A stretch of DNA of 28,490 nt from a virus. The stretch is taken from the IMG/VR virus record IMGVR_UViG_3300042350_000798, positions 1 to 28,490 of that record. The stretch is one strand, 5' to 3'. This document shows, piece after piece, positions 22,135 through 28,490 of this stretch; within the stretch, counting starts at the first letter, position 1; every line of letters starts with the position of its first letter. The position numbers and the translations under genes were made by a program. Under the pieces are notes generated by a model. It saw nothing but the letters and a program-made list of their open reading frames with translations, was not told the DNA's origin and searched no databases.

Positions 22135-22329
22135 CTAGGCTTCGGCCGCAACTGCCTTGCGGCGACGTTTCAACTGATTAGGTTCCGGCGACGCAACAGG
22201 TTCTTCCTGCCGCGCCGCCGGTTCCAATGGGTCATACTCCTCCCATCCATGTTCGGCGTCCATAGCCGCCTCTAAGTCAGAGATGGCGATCTTTAGCCCG
22301 TGAACCGGGTGGCGAAGATATATGTTCAT
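22135..22329 (-). CDS. Small hypothetical protein with HPxHG motif
   Basis: A 64-residue protein beginning IYLRHPVHGLKIAISDLEAAMD followed by GWEEYDP. Proteins with this start occur in the head-gene regions of other podophages, without known function. The last half (EEPVASPEPNQLKRRRKAVAAEA) is disordered and basic at its end. It lies between the head-fibre-like gene (2 bases away) and the gp4-like genes. It has no helix-turn-helix or catalytic motif. Tight spacing and an unambiguous start make it a real gene, but no role can be assigned. Confidence 0.7.
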   Translation of the reverse strand: MNIYLRHPVHGLKIAISDLEAAMDAEHGWEEYDPLEPAARQEEPVASPEPNQLKRRRKAVAAEA

Positions 22330-22331
22330 AG

Positions 22332-22652
22332 TTACGGCAAGAGCCCGTAAGCCTGAAACCGCGACTCAAGCTGAGCAACGCGAGTCTGGAGGTTTGCAAT
22401 CACAGCCAACACCGTGTTGCCTTCGTTCTTAGTAACGAAGCCAAACGGGGTCGTCTGGGTCAAATCCTGAATCGCAAAGTCTGCCGGAGACGGGGCCGTG
22501 GACGTAATCGTCGTAAGCTGCGCCGTGAGAGCCGCACCTTCGGAAACCGGCGTCGTGCCGAAGAATCCGACCGTACCGCCCGCAGCGCCAATTACTGCAC
22601 CGTCAAGCTCTGGGTCCGAGAACGCAACACCAACCGCCTTTGTATTAGGCAT
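22332..22652 (-). CDS. Head fibre-like structural protein
   Basis: A 106-residue protein of the type GFFGTTPVSEGAALTAQLTTIT, then a phage-typical DFAIQDLTQTTPFGFVTKNEGNTVL and a C-terminal helical end (VIANLQTRVAQLESRFQAYGL) that could form a coiled-coil trimer. This pattern is like phage head-fibre or trimeric-fibre base proteins (for example the phi29 head-fibre family). It lies among the head genes after the coat protein. AGGAGT precedes the ATG. It would decorate the capsid or help hold a fibre; the family is recognised only from the motif. Confidence 0.7.
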   Translation of the reverse strand: MPNTKAVGVAFSDPELDGAVIGAAGGTVGFFGTTPVSEGAALTAQLTTITSTAPSPADFAIQDLTQTTPFGFVTKNEGNTVLAVIANLQTRVAQLESRFQAYGLLP

Positions 22653-22673
22653 AGAAATACTCCTATGAGCAGT

Positions 22674-22705
22674 GCCCCCTACGGTATCACCCGTAGGGGG
22701 CTTTT
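22674..22705 (+). terminator. Intrinsic-terminator-like hairpin pointing rightward, inside the head-gene operon
   Basis: A perfect 11-bp stem (GCCCCCTACGG at 22674-22684 with CCGTAGGGGGC at 22691-22701) with a 6-base loop is followed by TTTT (22702-22705) on the + strand. The genes on both sides are leftward. On their RNA the hairpin has AAAA before it and ACUGC after it, so it lacks a U-tract. It could be a barrier to antisense transcription, or partly stabilise or cut the leftward message between the coat-side genes and the adaptor genes. Confidence 0.55.
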
Positions 22706-22709
22706 GCTA

Positions 22710-23117
22710 TTAGCCGAGGCGATAGACCGTCCAGGCCGCGTCGCCAGTCTTGCGAGCGCGGAAGTGTGCCGACGTACCGTCAGCCACCACCGCCGAACCC
22801 ACGACCGTCCAACCCGTGCCCGAGAACGTCACGTCGTTTCCTGCGTCGTCACCGAGGTTGACGCAGTAGAAGTCGAACGTGCTGCCCACGCGGGCGCTCG
22901 CCACAGCGGCGTCCACAAGGGACGCAGCCGCGAACGAGTAGGTGCCCGCAGACGTGCTGCCCGCGTCCACCGAGAAGACGCCGTTCACAAGATCGGCGAC
23001 CGCGATGGTGCCCGTAGCGCCGGCGTACGCCGTCACCGGGCCAAGAACGCCCATGATTGGCTCGGCAGCATTGCCGGCGCCAACCTGATAGCCACTAGTA
23101 CCGTTAGGAAGTGCCAT
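22710..23117 (-). CDS. Putative capsid-associated (decoration-like) protein
   Basis: A 135-residue protein with Ala/Gly/Thr-rich beta segments (GVLGPVTAYAGATGTIAV, TSAGTYSFAAASLVDAAV, TFDFYCVNLGDDAGNDVTF) and a compact end (FRARKTGDAAWTVYRLG). It lacks any enzyme motif. It is the first gene after the coat protein, 30 bases away, the usual site of decoration or cement proteins. A ribosome binding site CGGAGT lies about 12 bases before the start codon. The assignment to decoration is inferred from position and beta-rich composition only. Confidence 0.68.
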   Translation of the reverse strand: MALPNGTSGYQVGAGNAAEPIMGVLGPVTAYAGATGTIAVADLVNGVFSVDAGSTSAGTYSFAAASLVDAAVASARVGSTFDFYCVNLGDDAGNDVTFSGTGWTVVGSAVVADGTSAHFRARKTGDAAWTVYRLG

Positions 23118-23147
23118 TTTTAGTTACTCCGTGAATAAGGTTAAGAA

Positions 23148-24359
23148 TTAGCCCCAGATGCGGCAGGCCATCTGCGGACGGATCACCGAGTAGCCATACA
23201 GCACGTCGATACGGCAGGGCATACGGTCGTTGTTGATGTCGTACTGACGGACAACGCGCATGGAGATGCCGTTGTGGACCTGACGCGACGCCATGTCAAC
23301 GCCCTGCGGGAGCAGGAGGTCGGCGGTGGCAAACGTGATTGCGTCCTTGTGGTACACCAGGTTCTGAGCGTACTGGCCGCTAGCGGCGCCCACGTAGGTC
23401 ACGACATCGTTCGCGGCCGGCAGCTTGCTGACCGTGGCGAGGGCGTGCGTCGGGCCGTAGACCGCCGGCAGGAACTCCACGTCCACGAACTCGGTAGCAG
23501 CCGAGGTGACGGTGTTCTGCACAACGAACTGCTGCAGCGAACCGGTGGACTCGCGGGTCTGCGGGTTGACCGCAAACACGCCAGCGATGGTGAACACGTC
23601 GCCGGGGACGAGGGTGAGGCCGTCGGTCACGTTGTCGAGCGTCAGCTTGGTCGCACCGTTGACGAGCGTGGTCTTCACAATCGGGGTGTCCGAACGCGAG
23701 GCCGAGCCGTTGGTGTGCTGCTTGATCGACTGCGACATGTTGATTTCGTCGTAGCCGAGGACGCCTTCACCCATCATGCCGTTCTTGAACTGGCGGCTGA
23801 TGGAGTCCACCGGGTTGAACAAGCCCTTCATGCCTTCGACGAGGCCAGCGTTGGCGGCCGGGTTGACGGTCGCGTAGCGCGGGGCCATGCCGGCGGCGGC
23901 TTCGTTCAGCTTCTGCTGGGCCTGCAAGAGAACCAGCGAGGTGCCGGGGGTGACGCCAGGCGTACCGACCGACTGATAGACCTTCTTGAAGCTGTTGGCC
24001 ACATCGGCGTCGATGCTGGAAGCGAGCTGGCTGATACGCGGCTTAAGCACGCGCTCGGCGAAGTCGTCCAACTGGAGGGCCATTTCGGCGCTGGTGAAGT
24101 TGACGCCAATGTGCTTCTGCGAGGCGACGGTGAGAGTCGTGAACTGCTCGTTGTCGTCCTGCACCTGAAGCGCGGCGCCGTCGGTCACAAGGGCGCGATC
24201 CGGCAGACGGATGCGGAGGGTCGAACCAATCTTGGCACCTTCGACAGCGAAGCTGTCGTCGTACTGACGGTTCACGTTGCGGGTGATCACCAGGTTGTTC
24301 TCAAGAATTTCGAGAGCCTTCCGGGTGATCATGTCAATAGTAAGCAGTGTATTAGACAC
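23148..24359 (-). CDS. Major capsid protein, P22 gp5-like
   Basis: A 403-residue coat protein, with N-terminus SNTLLTIDMITRKALEILENN, a typical start for P22-like coats. Further family features are the early RIRLPDRALVTDG strand, a middle helical run (RVLKPRISQLASSIDADV) and the C-terminal RVVRQYDINNDRMPCRIDVLYGYSVIRP. The start codon is GTG 24359 with GGAGA 6 bases upstream. P22 gp5 has 430 residues, so this is slightly short. The fold is expected to be HK97-like; residues 245-340 (VTDGLTLVPGDVFTIAGVF...) include a beta-rich insertion domain. It is downstream of the scaffold gene, as in P22. Family confidence is high. Confidence 0.93.
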   Translation of the reverse strand: MSNTLLTIDMITRKALEILENNLVITRNVNRQYDDSFAVEGAKIGSTLRIRLPDRALVTDGAALQVQDDNEQFTTLTVASQKHIGVNFTSAEMALQLDDFAERVLKPRISQLASSIDADVANSFKKVYQSVGTPGVTPGTSLVLLQAQQKLNEAAAGMAPRYATVNPAANAGLVEGMKGLFNPVDSISRQFKNGMMGEGVLGYDEINMSQSIKQHTNGSASRSDTPIVKTTLVNGATKLTLDNVTDGLTLVPGDVFTIAGVFAVNPQTRESTGSLQQFVVQNTVTSAATEFVDVEFLPAVYGPTHALATVSKLPAANDVVTYVGAASGQYAQNLVYHKDAITFATADLLLPQGVDMASRQVHNGISMRVVRQYDINNDRMPCRIDVLYGYSVIRPQMACRIWG

Positions 24360-24380
24360 AGTAAATCTCCAAAAAAGAAG

Positions 24381-25157
24381 TTAGCGGTTACGTCGGGCTT
24401 CCCACTGTTTAATCTGTCGCAGACGCTCGGCTTCAATCCACTCTGACGTGCTCATGTCCTTGACGGAGCGGGGGTCAGTCGTGTCTCGGGCCGGTGCGCC
24501 GACGGTTTTAGCCGTCACAGGCTTAATCGGCGGGGGCGCATTAGTTGTCTTTTTGACCGGCGGATTGTCGGTCAACTTGACCTCAATCTTACCAATCTCC
24601 TTGGCTTGCAGGTATGGCGACAAACGGGAAATACGTTCAGCCTCGCGGGGGTTGGAGCCCAAGTAGTACGCTACGTCGGGGCCAACATCCGAAGCCTGAA
24701 TCGTCTCGGCCATCACGTTCGTGATTGGCAACGCCCTATTGTACACGACTTGCTCAAAGTCGTCGTACTTCTCAAAGGCCGCTTCCTCACGTTCCTTATA
24801 GGCCGTCAACAGCTCGCGCTGCTGCCGATCCGCCTCACGCTGGGCCAGCAATTCCTCCGCCTTACGGGCCGCAAGGGCTTCCGTATAAGCGTCGGGGTCG
24901 ATGTCCCGGTCAGGCAGCGCGGCAGGCGTCTGGGCCATCGGCTCAGGCGCTTTCAACGCTTGCTCTCGTTCCCACTTGCGACGTTCCCGTGCAAGTCGTT
25001 TACCTACCAGCGCGTCGAGCTCCTCTTGGGAGAACGTCTTGGCAGGCTTTTCCTCCGGCGGGGTTGCCTCTTGAGCAACAACTTCGGGTTCCGGTGCAGC
25101 CGTAGCAACCGGTTCCGGCGCGGGTACTTGTTCCGCTACTACTTCGTTTTCAGACAT
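24381..25157 (-). CDS. Scaffolding protein
   Basis: A 258-residue, highly charged helical protein. The first 40 residues are acidic and Pro/Ala-rich, followed by FSQEELDALVGKRLARERRKWERE, a sequence typical of phage scaffolds. A Gln/Glu/Arg helical centre follows, then a linker with KPVTAKTVGAPA, and a C-terminal helical, basic tip (SEWIEAERLRQIKQWEARRNR) that resembles the coat-binding end of scaffolds. ATG 25157, with AGGA 9 bases upstream, is chosen over a TTG at 25184. The gene directly precedes the coat gene. It organises coat assembly and leaves the head before packaging, as established for P22. Confidence 0.87.
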   Translation of the reverse strand: MSENEVVAEQVPAPEPVATAAPEPEVVAQEATPPEEKPAKTFSQEELDALVGKRLARERRKWEREQALKAPEPMAQTPAALPDRDIDPDAYTEALAARKAEELLAQREADRQQRELLTAYKEREEAAFEKYDDFEQVVYNRALPITNVMAETIQASDVGPDVAYYLGSNPREAERISRLSPYLQAKEIGKIEVKLTDNPPVKKTTNAPPPIKPVTAKTVGAPARDTTDPRSVKDMSTSEWIEAERLRQIKQWEARRNR

Positions 25158-25176
25158 TGTGATTCCTAGCGAATCC

Positions 25177-25193
25177 CTGGTCAACCGGACCAG
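25177..25193 (-). promoter_or_regulatory. 5'-terminal leader hairpin of scaffold/coat message
   Basis: On the leftward RNA a perfect 6-bp stem (CTGGTC 25193-25188 with GACCAG 25182-25177) with a 5-base loop begins about 3 bases after the predicted start of transcription. It lies 20 bases before the scaffold ATG and leaves the AGGA free. Such 5' hairpins are known to protect RNAs (for example the ompA leader), so a stabilising role is inferred. Confidence 0.45.
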
Positions 25194-25202
25194 TACGGTT
25201 AA

Positions 25203-25230
25203 ATCGTACGCTGTTGCGTAAAAGAGTCAA
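25203..25230 (-). promoter_or_regulatory. Leftward sigma70-type promoter before scaffold and coat genes
   Basis: On the - strand TTGACT (25230-25225), a 16-base spacer and TACGAT (25208-25203) match sigma70 elements at 5/6 and 4/6. The predicted start is near 25196, giving a leader of about 39 bases. It lies in the widest leftward gene gap of the virion region. It would add a separate supply of scaffold and coat RNA beyond read-through from the right. Confidence 0.5.
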
Positions 25231-25240
25231 GCAAGGTTAG

Positions 25241-25489
25241 TTACGGAGCTTGAATGGGATTTGATTTTCGAGACGCAAGTGCCTCGTCAAGTCCTGCGGC
25301 AACCTTATCCGCAATTGTTTCGATTTCAGCCGAAGACCATTCCTCTCTAGCCTTTTGCTCTGACTCACCGGGAACGTATACAGCCGAAGCAAAAATCTTA
25401 TTCCCAGATGCGTCAACGTCTTCGCGGGTAAACGTAATTGTTTCAACAACGTCCATACCACGGCAAATCTTAGATTTCCAAGACGGCAT
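25241..25489 (-). CDS. Small hypothetical protein next to scaffold
   Basis: An 82-residue acidic protein, MPSWKSKICRGMDVVETITF, then a beta-like segment (KIFASAVYVPGES) and a helix (SSAEIETIADKVAAGLDEALASRK). No domain is recognised. AAGGAG lies 8 bases before ATG 25489, so the start is good. It lies between a fibre gene and the promoter of the scaffold gene. A small phage protein in this place could help head assembly, but there is no evidence. An overlapping frame at 25237-25527 has poor composition and is rejected. Confidence 0.7.
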   Translation of the reverse strand: MPSWKSKICRGMDVVETITFTREDVDASGNKIFASAVYVPGESEQKAREEWSSAEIETIADKVAAGLDEALASRKSNPIQAP

Positions 25490-25499
25490 ATCAGTCTCC

Positions 25500-26483
25500 T
25501 TAATTCAAACCGCTGAACACAGCGCAATGGATGTTGTAAGTTCCAGACGCCATAGCTACTTGCAAAATATCTGAGCCTGACATTGTGTAAGTTCTTGCGA
25601 CAGGTGATCCGCTGACCGTTTTTGCAGACAAAACAGTTGCGCCAGCGGTTGCGGAAGTAAATACCAAATCGGTAAAAAATGCGCCACCGGGATCAAGCCC
25701 GGTAACAATGCACAGATTCCCCCAGGTATTCCCAATAGGACTAATATCTGTTGCGCTTGTGGAAACGCTTGTTAATTTGGTGGCAAGTCGCGCATTGGTG
25801 TCTTCAGCCGAAGATGTAATTCGCAACTTACTAATGGCGCGAACATCTCCGGTTCCTTTTGGCCGAAGCCGAACATCAATGTCTGCTCCAGAACCCGTTG
25901 CCGAAAAAGTCGGGGAGCTGCCCGACGCGGCGTTAGTAATTGTAAATTCGTTGACGGCAGAAGCAGTAGTGGTAAATTTAATCAGTTCGTTGTTATTTGT
26001 GTCGTTTATGCCGTTGCCAGATGTAAAAAATTGCAAATTTCCGGCGGCCGTAAGTTTTGCCTGAACAGTACCGTCAAAAGCAATTGCAAAACCGCCGCTT
26101 GCGTTATTTGCGTTCAAAAGAGCCGCATCAGCAGCGTTAGTAATGTCTGTAAATGAGCTGCTGGTCATCCCAAGCCAAGCACTACCGGCATCACTAATTG
26201 CAAGGAATCTAGCCGCTGATGTGGTTCCAGCGGTTGAGTTTGATACCCCAACGGTTGCTGCTGCGTTAGCGTTCGAAACAGCATGAACTCGATAAGACGG
26301 AGATGAAGTTCCAAATCCAGAATCACCAGTTGTATTTATTGATGATGCGCTGACGGTTTTGCCAGCGGTCAAGTTATCAACTGATACCTTAACTGTGCTG
26401 CCGCTCTGTACGATTGGCAGAACTTCGGTTCCGGCAAGCGGAGTTGCTGCGCCGGTTAACTGCGAAATTTTCTTGTCAGCCAT
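25500..26483 (-). CDS. Tail fibre/appendage protein
   Basis: A 327-residue Ala/Ser/Thr/Asn-rich beta-structured fibre. Its N-terminus (KISQLTGAATPLAGTEVLPIVQSGSTVK) shares the docking pattern of the tailspike upstream and of the 19924-20604 protein. A repetitive shaft follows (ASSINTTGDSGFGTSSPSYRVHAV, SAWLGMTSSSFTDITNA), and the C-terminus (ATVLSAKTVSGSPVARTYTM to YNIHCAVFSGLN) is a compact beta end. The DNA is visibly richer in A/T than the head genes. It is likely to be a second receptor-binding or structural fibre; no enzyme motif is seen. Confidence 0.8.
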   Translation of the reverse strand: MADKKISQLTGAATPLAGTEVLPIVQSGSTVKVSVDNLTAGKTVSASSINTTGDSGFGTSSPSYRVHAVSNANAAATVGVSNSTAGTTSAARFLAISDAGSAWLGMTSSSFTDITNAADAALLNANNASGGFAIAFDGTVQAKLTAAGNLQFFTSGNGINDTNNNELIKFTTTASAVNEFTITNAASGSSPTFSATGSGADIDVRLRPKGTGDVRAISKLRITSSAEDTNARLATKLTSVSTSATDISPIGNTWGNLCIVTGLDPGGAFFTDLVFTSATAGATVLSAKTVSGSPVARTYTMSGSDILQVAMASGTYNIHCAVFSGLN

Positions 26484-26500
26484 AAAATACTCCTAAAATC

Positions 26501-28261
26501 TTAATAAAATCGCAAGGCGCTTATAGCAAAATTGCCGTTGTAGCCAGTTGCATTTGCAAAATTTAACTTGTAGGAACCCGTTACAGTTACAGTTACATCC
26601 GTAAAAGTCGTGATCGTGGTAACGGATGTCGATGTTCCTTGACGAACAACCAAATAAACGCCAGGGCCGTAATGCACATTTGTCGCGTTAATCAAATAAC
26701 ACGTAACTAGGTGCATTGACGTATTTGGCAAAACGTAATCTAAATCGCCATTTTGGCCGTTATTAATTGTTTGCGTTGCTGACGCGCTAAAAACCTTTGA
26801 AGTAGCTTTAAGGTCTGTAAATGTTCCAGCCGCAGGAGTCACACTGCCAATTGTGTTGCCATCAATCTTTCCGCTTGACGCCCAAACAGCGCCAAACTGC
26901 TGAGTGCCTGCAATAAGATTTTCACGGACAATGGTGCGTCCGGCAGCCGCATCCGCTGAGTCAACAGAAATGCCTTGTGCAACTTTGTTATGTATGACGT
27001 AATTTGAGTTATAAAGACTGTTTCCGCCAACAACAACAATGTTGTTTGTTGGGTCGGTAGACATACAACGGTTATTTTCAATAATTACGTTTTGTACGTT
27101 GTTAGCTTCAATGTCTACGGTTTTTAAGCCAATAAACAAATTATTAAGGATACGCCAGTTCCAAACGTAAGTGCTTGACGAAACGCCAAGAACAATACCT
27201 TTCGTTCCGGTGCTAGTTCCCGTAATAAAACAGTTGCTGTCTACAACAATTGTGTCGGCAGCTTCCGCATTTTGGTTAGCATGATAAATGCCGATTGCGT
27301 TGTTGGCGCTAATCTCAAAATAGTTATTTTTAATTGTTAAGACGTTGTTTGCCGCGTTTCCTATGTAAACGCCATAGGACGATCCAAACATATCGTTGTC
27401 ATTGATAAGCGTATAGGTTGTCACGCCATTCAACGATACGGCACGGGCAAAACCAAAAATTTGGTTTCCTCGAATGTACACGCCTTCATTGACTGCGCCA
27501 TTCAAGTCAATGCCGTGCCGATCTGCTCCACCCGAAGGAAATCCTCCTTCGTAAATCATGTTGCAGTCTGTTATTCGGATAACCAGTGAATAGTTACCAA
27601 AAGTAAACGGATTGTTTACGCGAAAAATTTTTAATTCGTTAAAATGCGCTTCCCAAGTTGCGTTGATGATAAACGCTTGGTTAATGTCATAAATGCGCAA
27701 ACGATAAAAATACAGGCCATCTCTAGAGTCAGTGCCAAAAACGCCACCAGAAGGCAAAATGCTTTCTACGGCGGTCCAGTTTCCACTCGATCCAGCATGA
27801 CTCGTAATGGCAAAGTCCGAAAAAAACATGTTTCCGCCATCGTAAGAGGCGGAATTGAAATTGATGCCGTTGCAATTTAAGCAAGACAAAATAGATGCTG
27901 TGCCACCTTCGCCGTACATTGAAACGCCATACGGCATCAGCAATGCGGAAGTAATTTTGTATGTACCGGATGGAAGATATACCGCGCCGCCGCCTGATGT
28001 TTGCACGGCGTTAATTGTTGCTTGAATCGCAGCAGTATCATCTGTGACACCATCGCCAACAGCGCCAAAATCAAGCACGCTAACTGAGTCGCGCAGTTTA
28101 TTCTGAATGGTGCGCGTTACCGCGTTAGCACCTGCCGGCAAAAACCCAAACTGGTCAATAGACGCTTTTTTAGTTACGCCGTTTTGCAAAAACGGCGCTA
28201 CATCCGACGGCGATACCGGCGAATCGGCAGCAGGCAACTCAGAAATTTTAATAATAGCCAT
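26501..28261 (-). CDS. Tailspike with pectate-lyase-like beta-helix
   Basis: A 586-residue spike. Residues 4-37 form a docking module (KISELPAADSPVSPSDVAPF, then NGVTKKASIDQF). At 61-80 is SVLDFGAVGDGVTDDTAAIQ and at 90-103 GGGAVYLPSGTYKI, the entry of the pectate-lyase superfamily beta-helix. Asn/Ile/Val-rich coils extend to about 460 (NNPFTFGNYSLVIRI, ENNRCMSTDPTNN). A beta-rich C-terminal domain follows (YLINATNVHYGPGVYLVV). Trimeric spikes of this type bind or cut surface polysaccharides; the cleavage residues cannot be picked out here. AGGAG precedes the ATG. The gene is A/T-rich, which is common in exchanged host-range genes. Confidence 0.88.
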   Translation of the reverse strand: MAIIKISELPAADSPVSPSDVAPFLQNGVTKKASIDQFGFLPAGANAVTRTIQNKLRDSVSVLDFGAVGDGVTDDTAAIQATINAVQTSGGGAVYLPSGTYKITSALLMPYGVSMYGEGGTASILSCLNCNGINFNSASYDGGNMFFSDFAITSHAGSSGNWTAVESILPSGGVFGTDSRDGLYFYRLRIYDINQAFIINATWEAHFNELKIFRVNNPFTFGNYSLVIRITDCNMIYEGGFPSGGADRHGIDLNGAVNEGVYIRGNQIFGFARAVSLNGVTTYTLINDNDMFGSSYGVYIGNAANNVLTIKNNYFEISANNAIGIYHANQNAEAADTIVVDSNCFITGTSTGTKGIVLGVSSSTYVWNWRILNNLFIGLKTVDIEANNVQNVIIENNRCMSTDPTNNIVVVGGNSLYNSNYVIHNKVAQGISVDSADAAAGRTIVRENLIAGTQQFGAVWASSGKIDGNTIGSVTPAAGTFTDLKATSKVFSASATQTINNGQNGDLDYVLPNTSMHLVTCYLINATNVHYGPGVYLVVRQGTSTSVTTITTFTDVTVTVTGSYKLNFANATGYNGNFAISALRFY

Positions 28262-28264
28262 TTA

Positions 28265-28426
28265 TTACTCCAGCAGCAGCAAGCCGCCGTTTTCTTGCAC
28301 CAAGTTTTCGCCGGTTTCGGTTTCCAGATTGCCAAATATTACGTCGCTTGCGTAGCCCGTCAAAAACGAAGCAATGCCGCCAAGCCCTAGCCCGACCGCA
28401 TTTCGCAAACCAACTCCGAAGCTCAT
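28265..28426 (-). CDS. Small 53-residue hypothetical protein
   Basis: A short gene that starts at ATG 28426 in an ATGA overlap with the preceding gene and ends with tandem TAA TAA just before the tailspike ATG. The product begins MSFGVGLRNAVGLGLGGIASF, a Gly-rich and possibly membrane-active or amphipathic segment, and ends TGENLVQENGGLLLLE, an acidic, leucine-ended tail like those of other small phage virion proteins. No family is known. Its exact fit between two genes favours it being real. It is too short for many gene finders. Confidence 0.65.
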   Translation of the reverse strand: MSFGVGLRNAVGLGLGGIASFLTGYASDVIFGNLETETGENLVQENGGLLLLE

Positions 28427-28490
28427 CGGATGTTAATGGGCTTGGCGTACAAGTCGCCGTCAGCCGTTACGCGAATGGCACTCACTCGCC
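28423..28490 (-). CDS. C-terminal end of an unidentified gene (runs off the window)
   Basis: Only the last 22 codons lie in the window. The open frame reads VSAIRVTADGDLYAKPINIR and stops with TGA sharing bases with the next ATG (ATGA). The two other - strand frames contain stops in this stretch. The ending suggests a beta-rich structural protein, but the family cannot be named. In P22-like phages the genes expected upstream of this side are the portal and terminase. Confidence 0.6.
   Translation of the reverse strand, partial: RVSAIRVTADGDLYAKPINIR

Noticed and set aside
23274-24446. Long rightward open frame (390 codons) opposite the coat gene
   Set aside because: It is antisense to the clearly identified major capsid gene; G/C-biased third positions commonly leave such mirror frames open. 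The product is a His/Arg/Val-rich sequence with no domain.
25158-25184. Upstream TTG start for the scaffold gene
   Set aside because: It would begin within the predicted leader hairpin and has no ribosome site, while ATG 25157 has AGGA at 9 bases.
25237-25527. Leftward 96-codon frame overlapping the 82-residue gene next to scaffold
   Set aside because: Leu/Arg-rich composition typical of an out-of-frame reading. The 25241-25489 frame has AAGGAG at the correct distance and normal composition.
1-28490. CRISPR array, tRNA genes, integrase or attachment site
   Set aside because: No regularly spaced direct repeats, cloverleaf-like sequence, recombinase motif or repeat pair was seen on reading both strands. 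A tRNA-finding run with no hits would confirm this.

Overview
The window is part of a tailed double-stranded DNA phage genome with a P22-like short-tail (podovirus) virion plan. No cellular housekeeping genes, tRNAs, rRNAs, CRISPR arrays, integrase, repressor or insertion sequences were recognised. A two-component Rz/Rz1-type spanin, whose outer part is an embedded proline-rich lipoprotein, implies a Gram-negative (outer-membrane) host; the genus cannot be told from the sequence. Coding density is very high: genes abut or overlap by ATGA, GTGA, TGATG or TAATG junctions, and no gap exceeds about 100 bases.

Replication region (about 0.2-8.2 kb). A leftward block runs from a promoter near 6.37 kb: DUF2800-type PD-(D/E)XK nuclease with an Fe-S cysteine set, a small protein in the usual position of an ssDNA-binding protein, a family A DNA polymerase with proofreading exonuclease, and a primase-helicase. 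A rightward block diverges from the same intergenic region: VRR-NUC nuclease, SNF2-type helicase and a small alpha-helical protein. The two promoters face away from each other and share one palindromic -35 element. Together these genes look like a complete phage replication/recombination set.

Intermediate and lysis region (8.2-11 kb, leftward). It holds a metallophosphoesterase with an N-terminal helix-turn-helix, an HExxH metallopeptidase-like protein, inner and outer spanins, an M15-type endolysin and three small membrane proteins that include the likely holin.

Virion region (11-28.5 kb, leftward). In transcription order from the right edge: the end of an unidentified gene, a 53-residue protein, a beta-helix tailspike, a fibre protein, a small protein, scaffold, P22-type coat protein, three small head-associated proteins, two paralogous gp4-like tail-adaptor proteins, a fibre-like protein, a gp10-like tail hub protein, several fibre or appendage proteins, a GNAT acetyltransferase, and three ejection-protein candidates (gp7/gp20/gp16-like positions). 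Portal and terminase genes are not in the window and probably lie beyond the right edge.

Most notable non-coding signals: the shared -35 divergent promoter; a GNRA-capped hairpin lying between the Shine-Dalgarno sequence and the start codon of the polymerase gene; a promoter followed by a 5'-terminal hairpin ahead of the scaffold/coat genes; and two intrinsic-terminator-like hairpins that point against the direction of the genes around them. No clear-cut unknown defence or counter-defence system was found.
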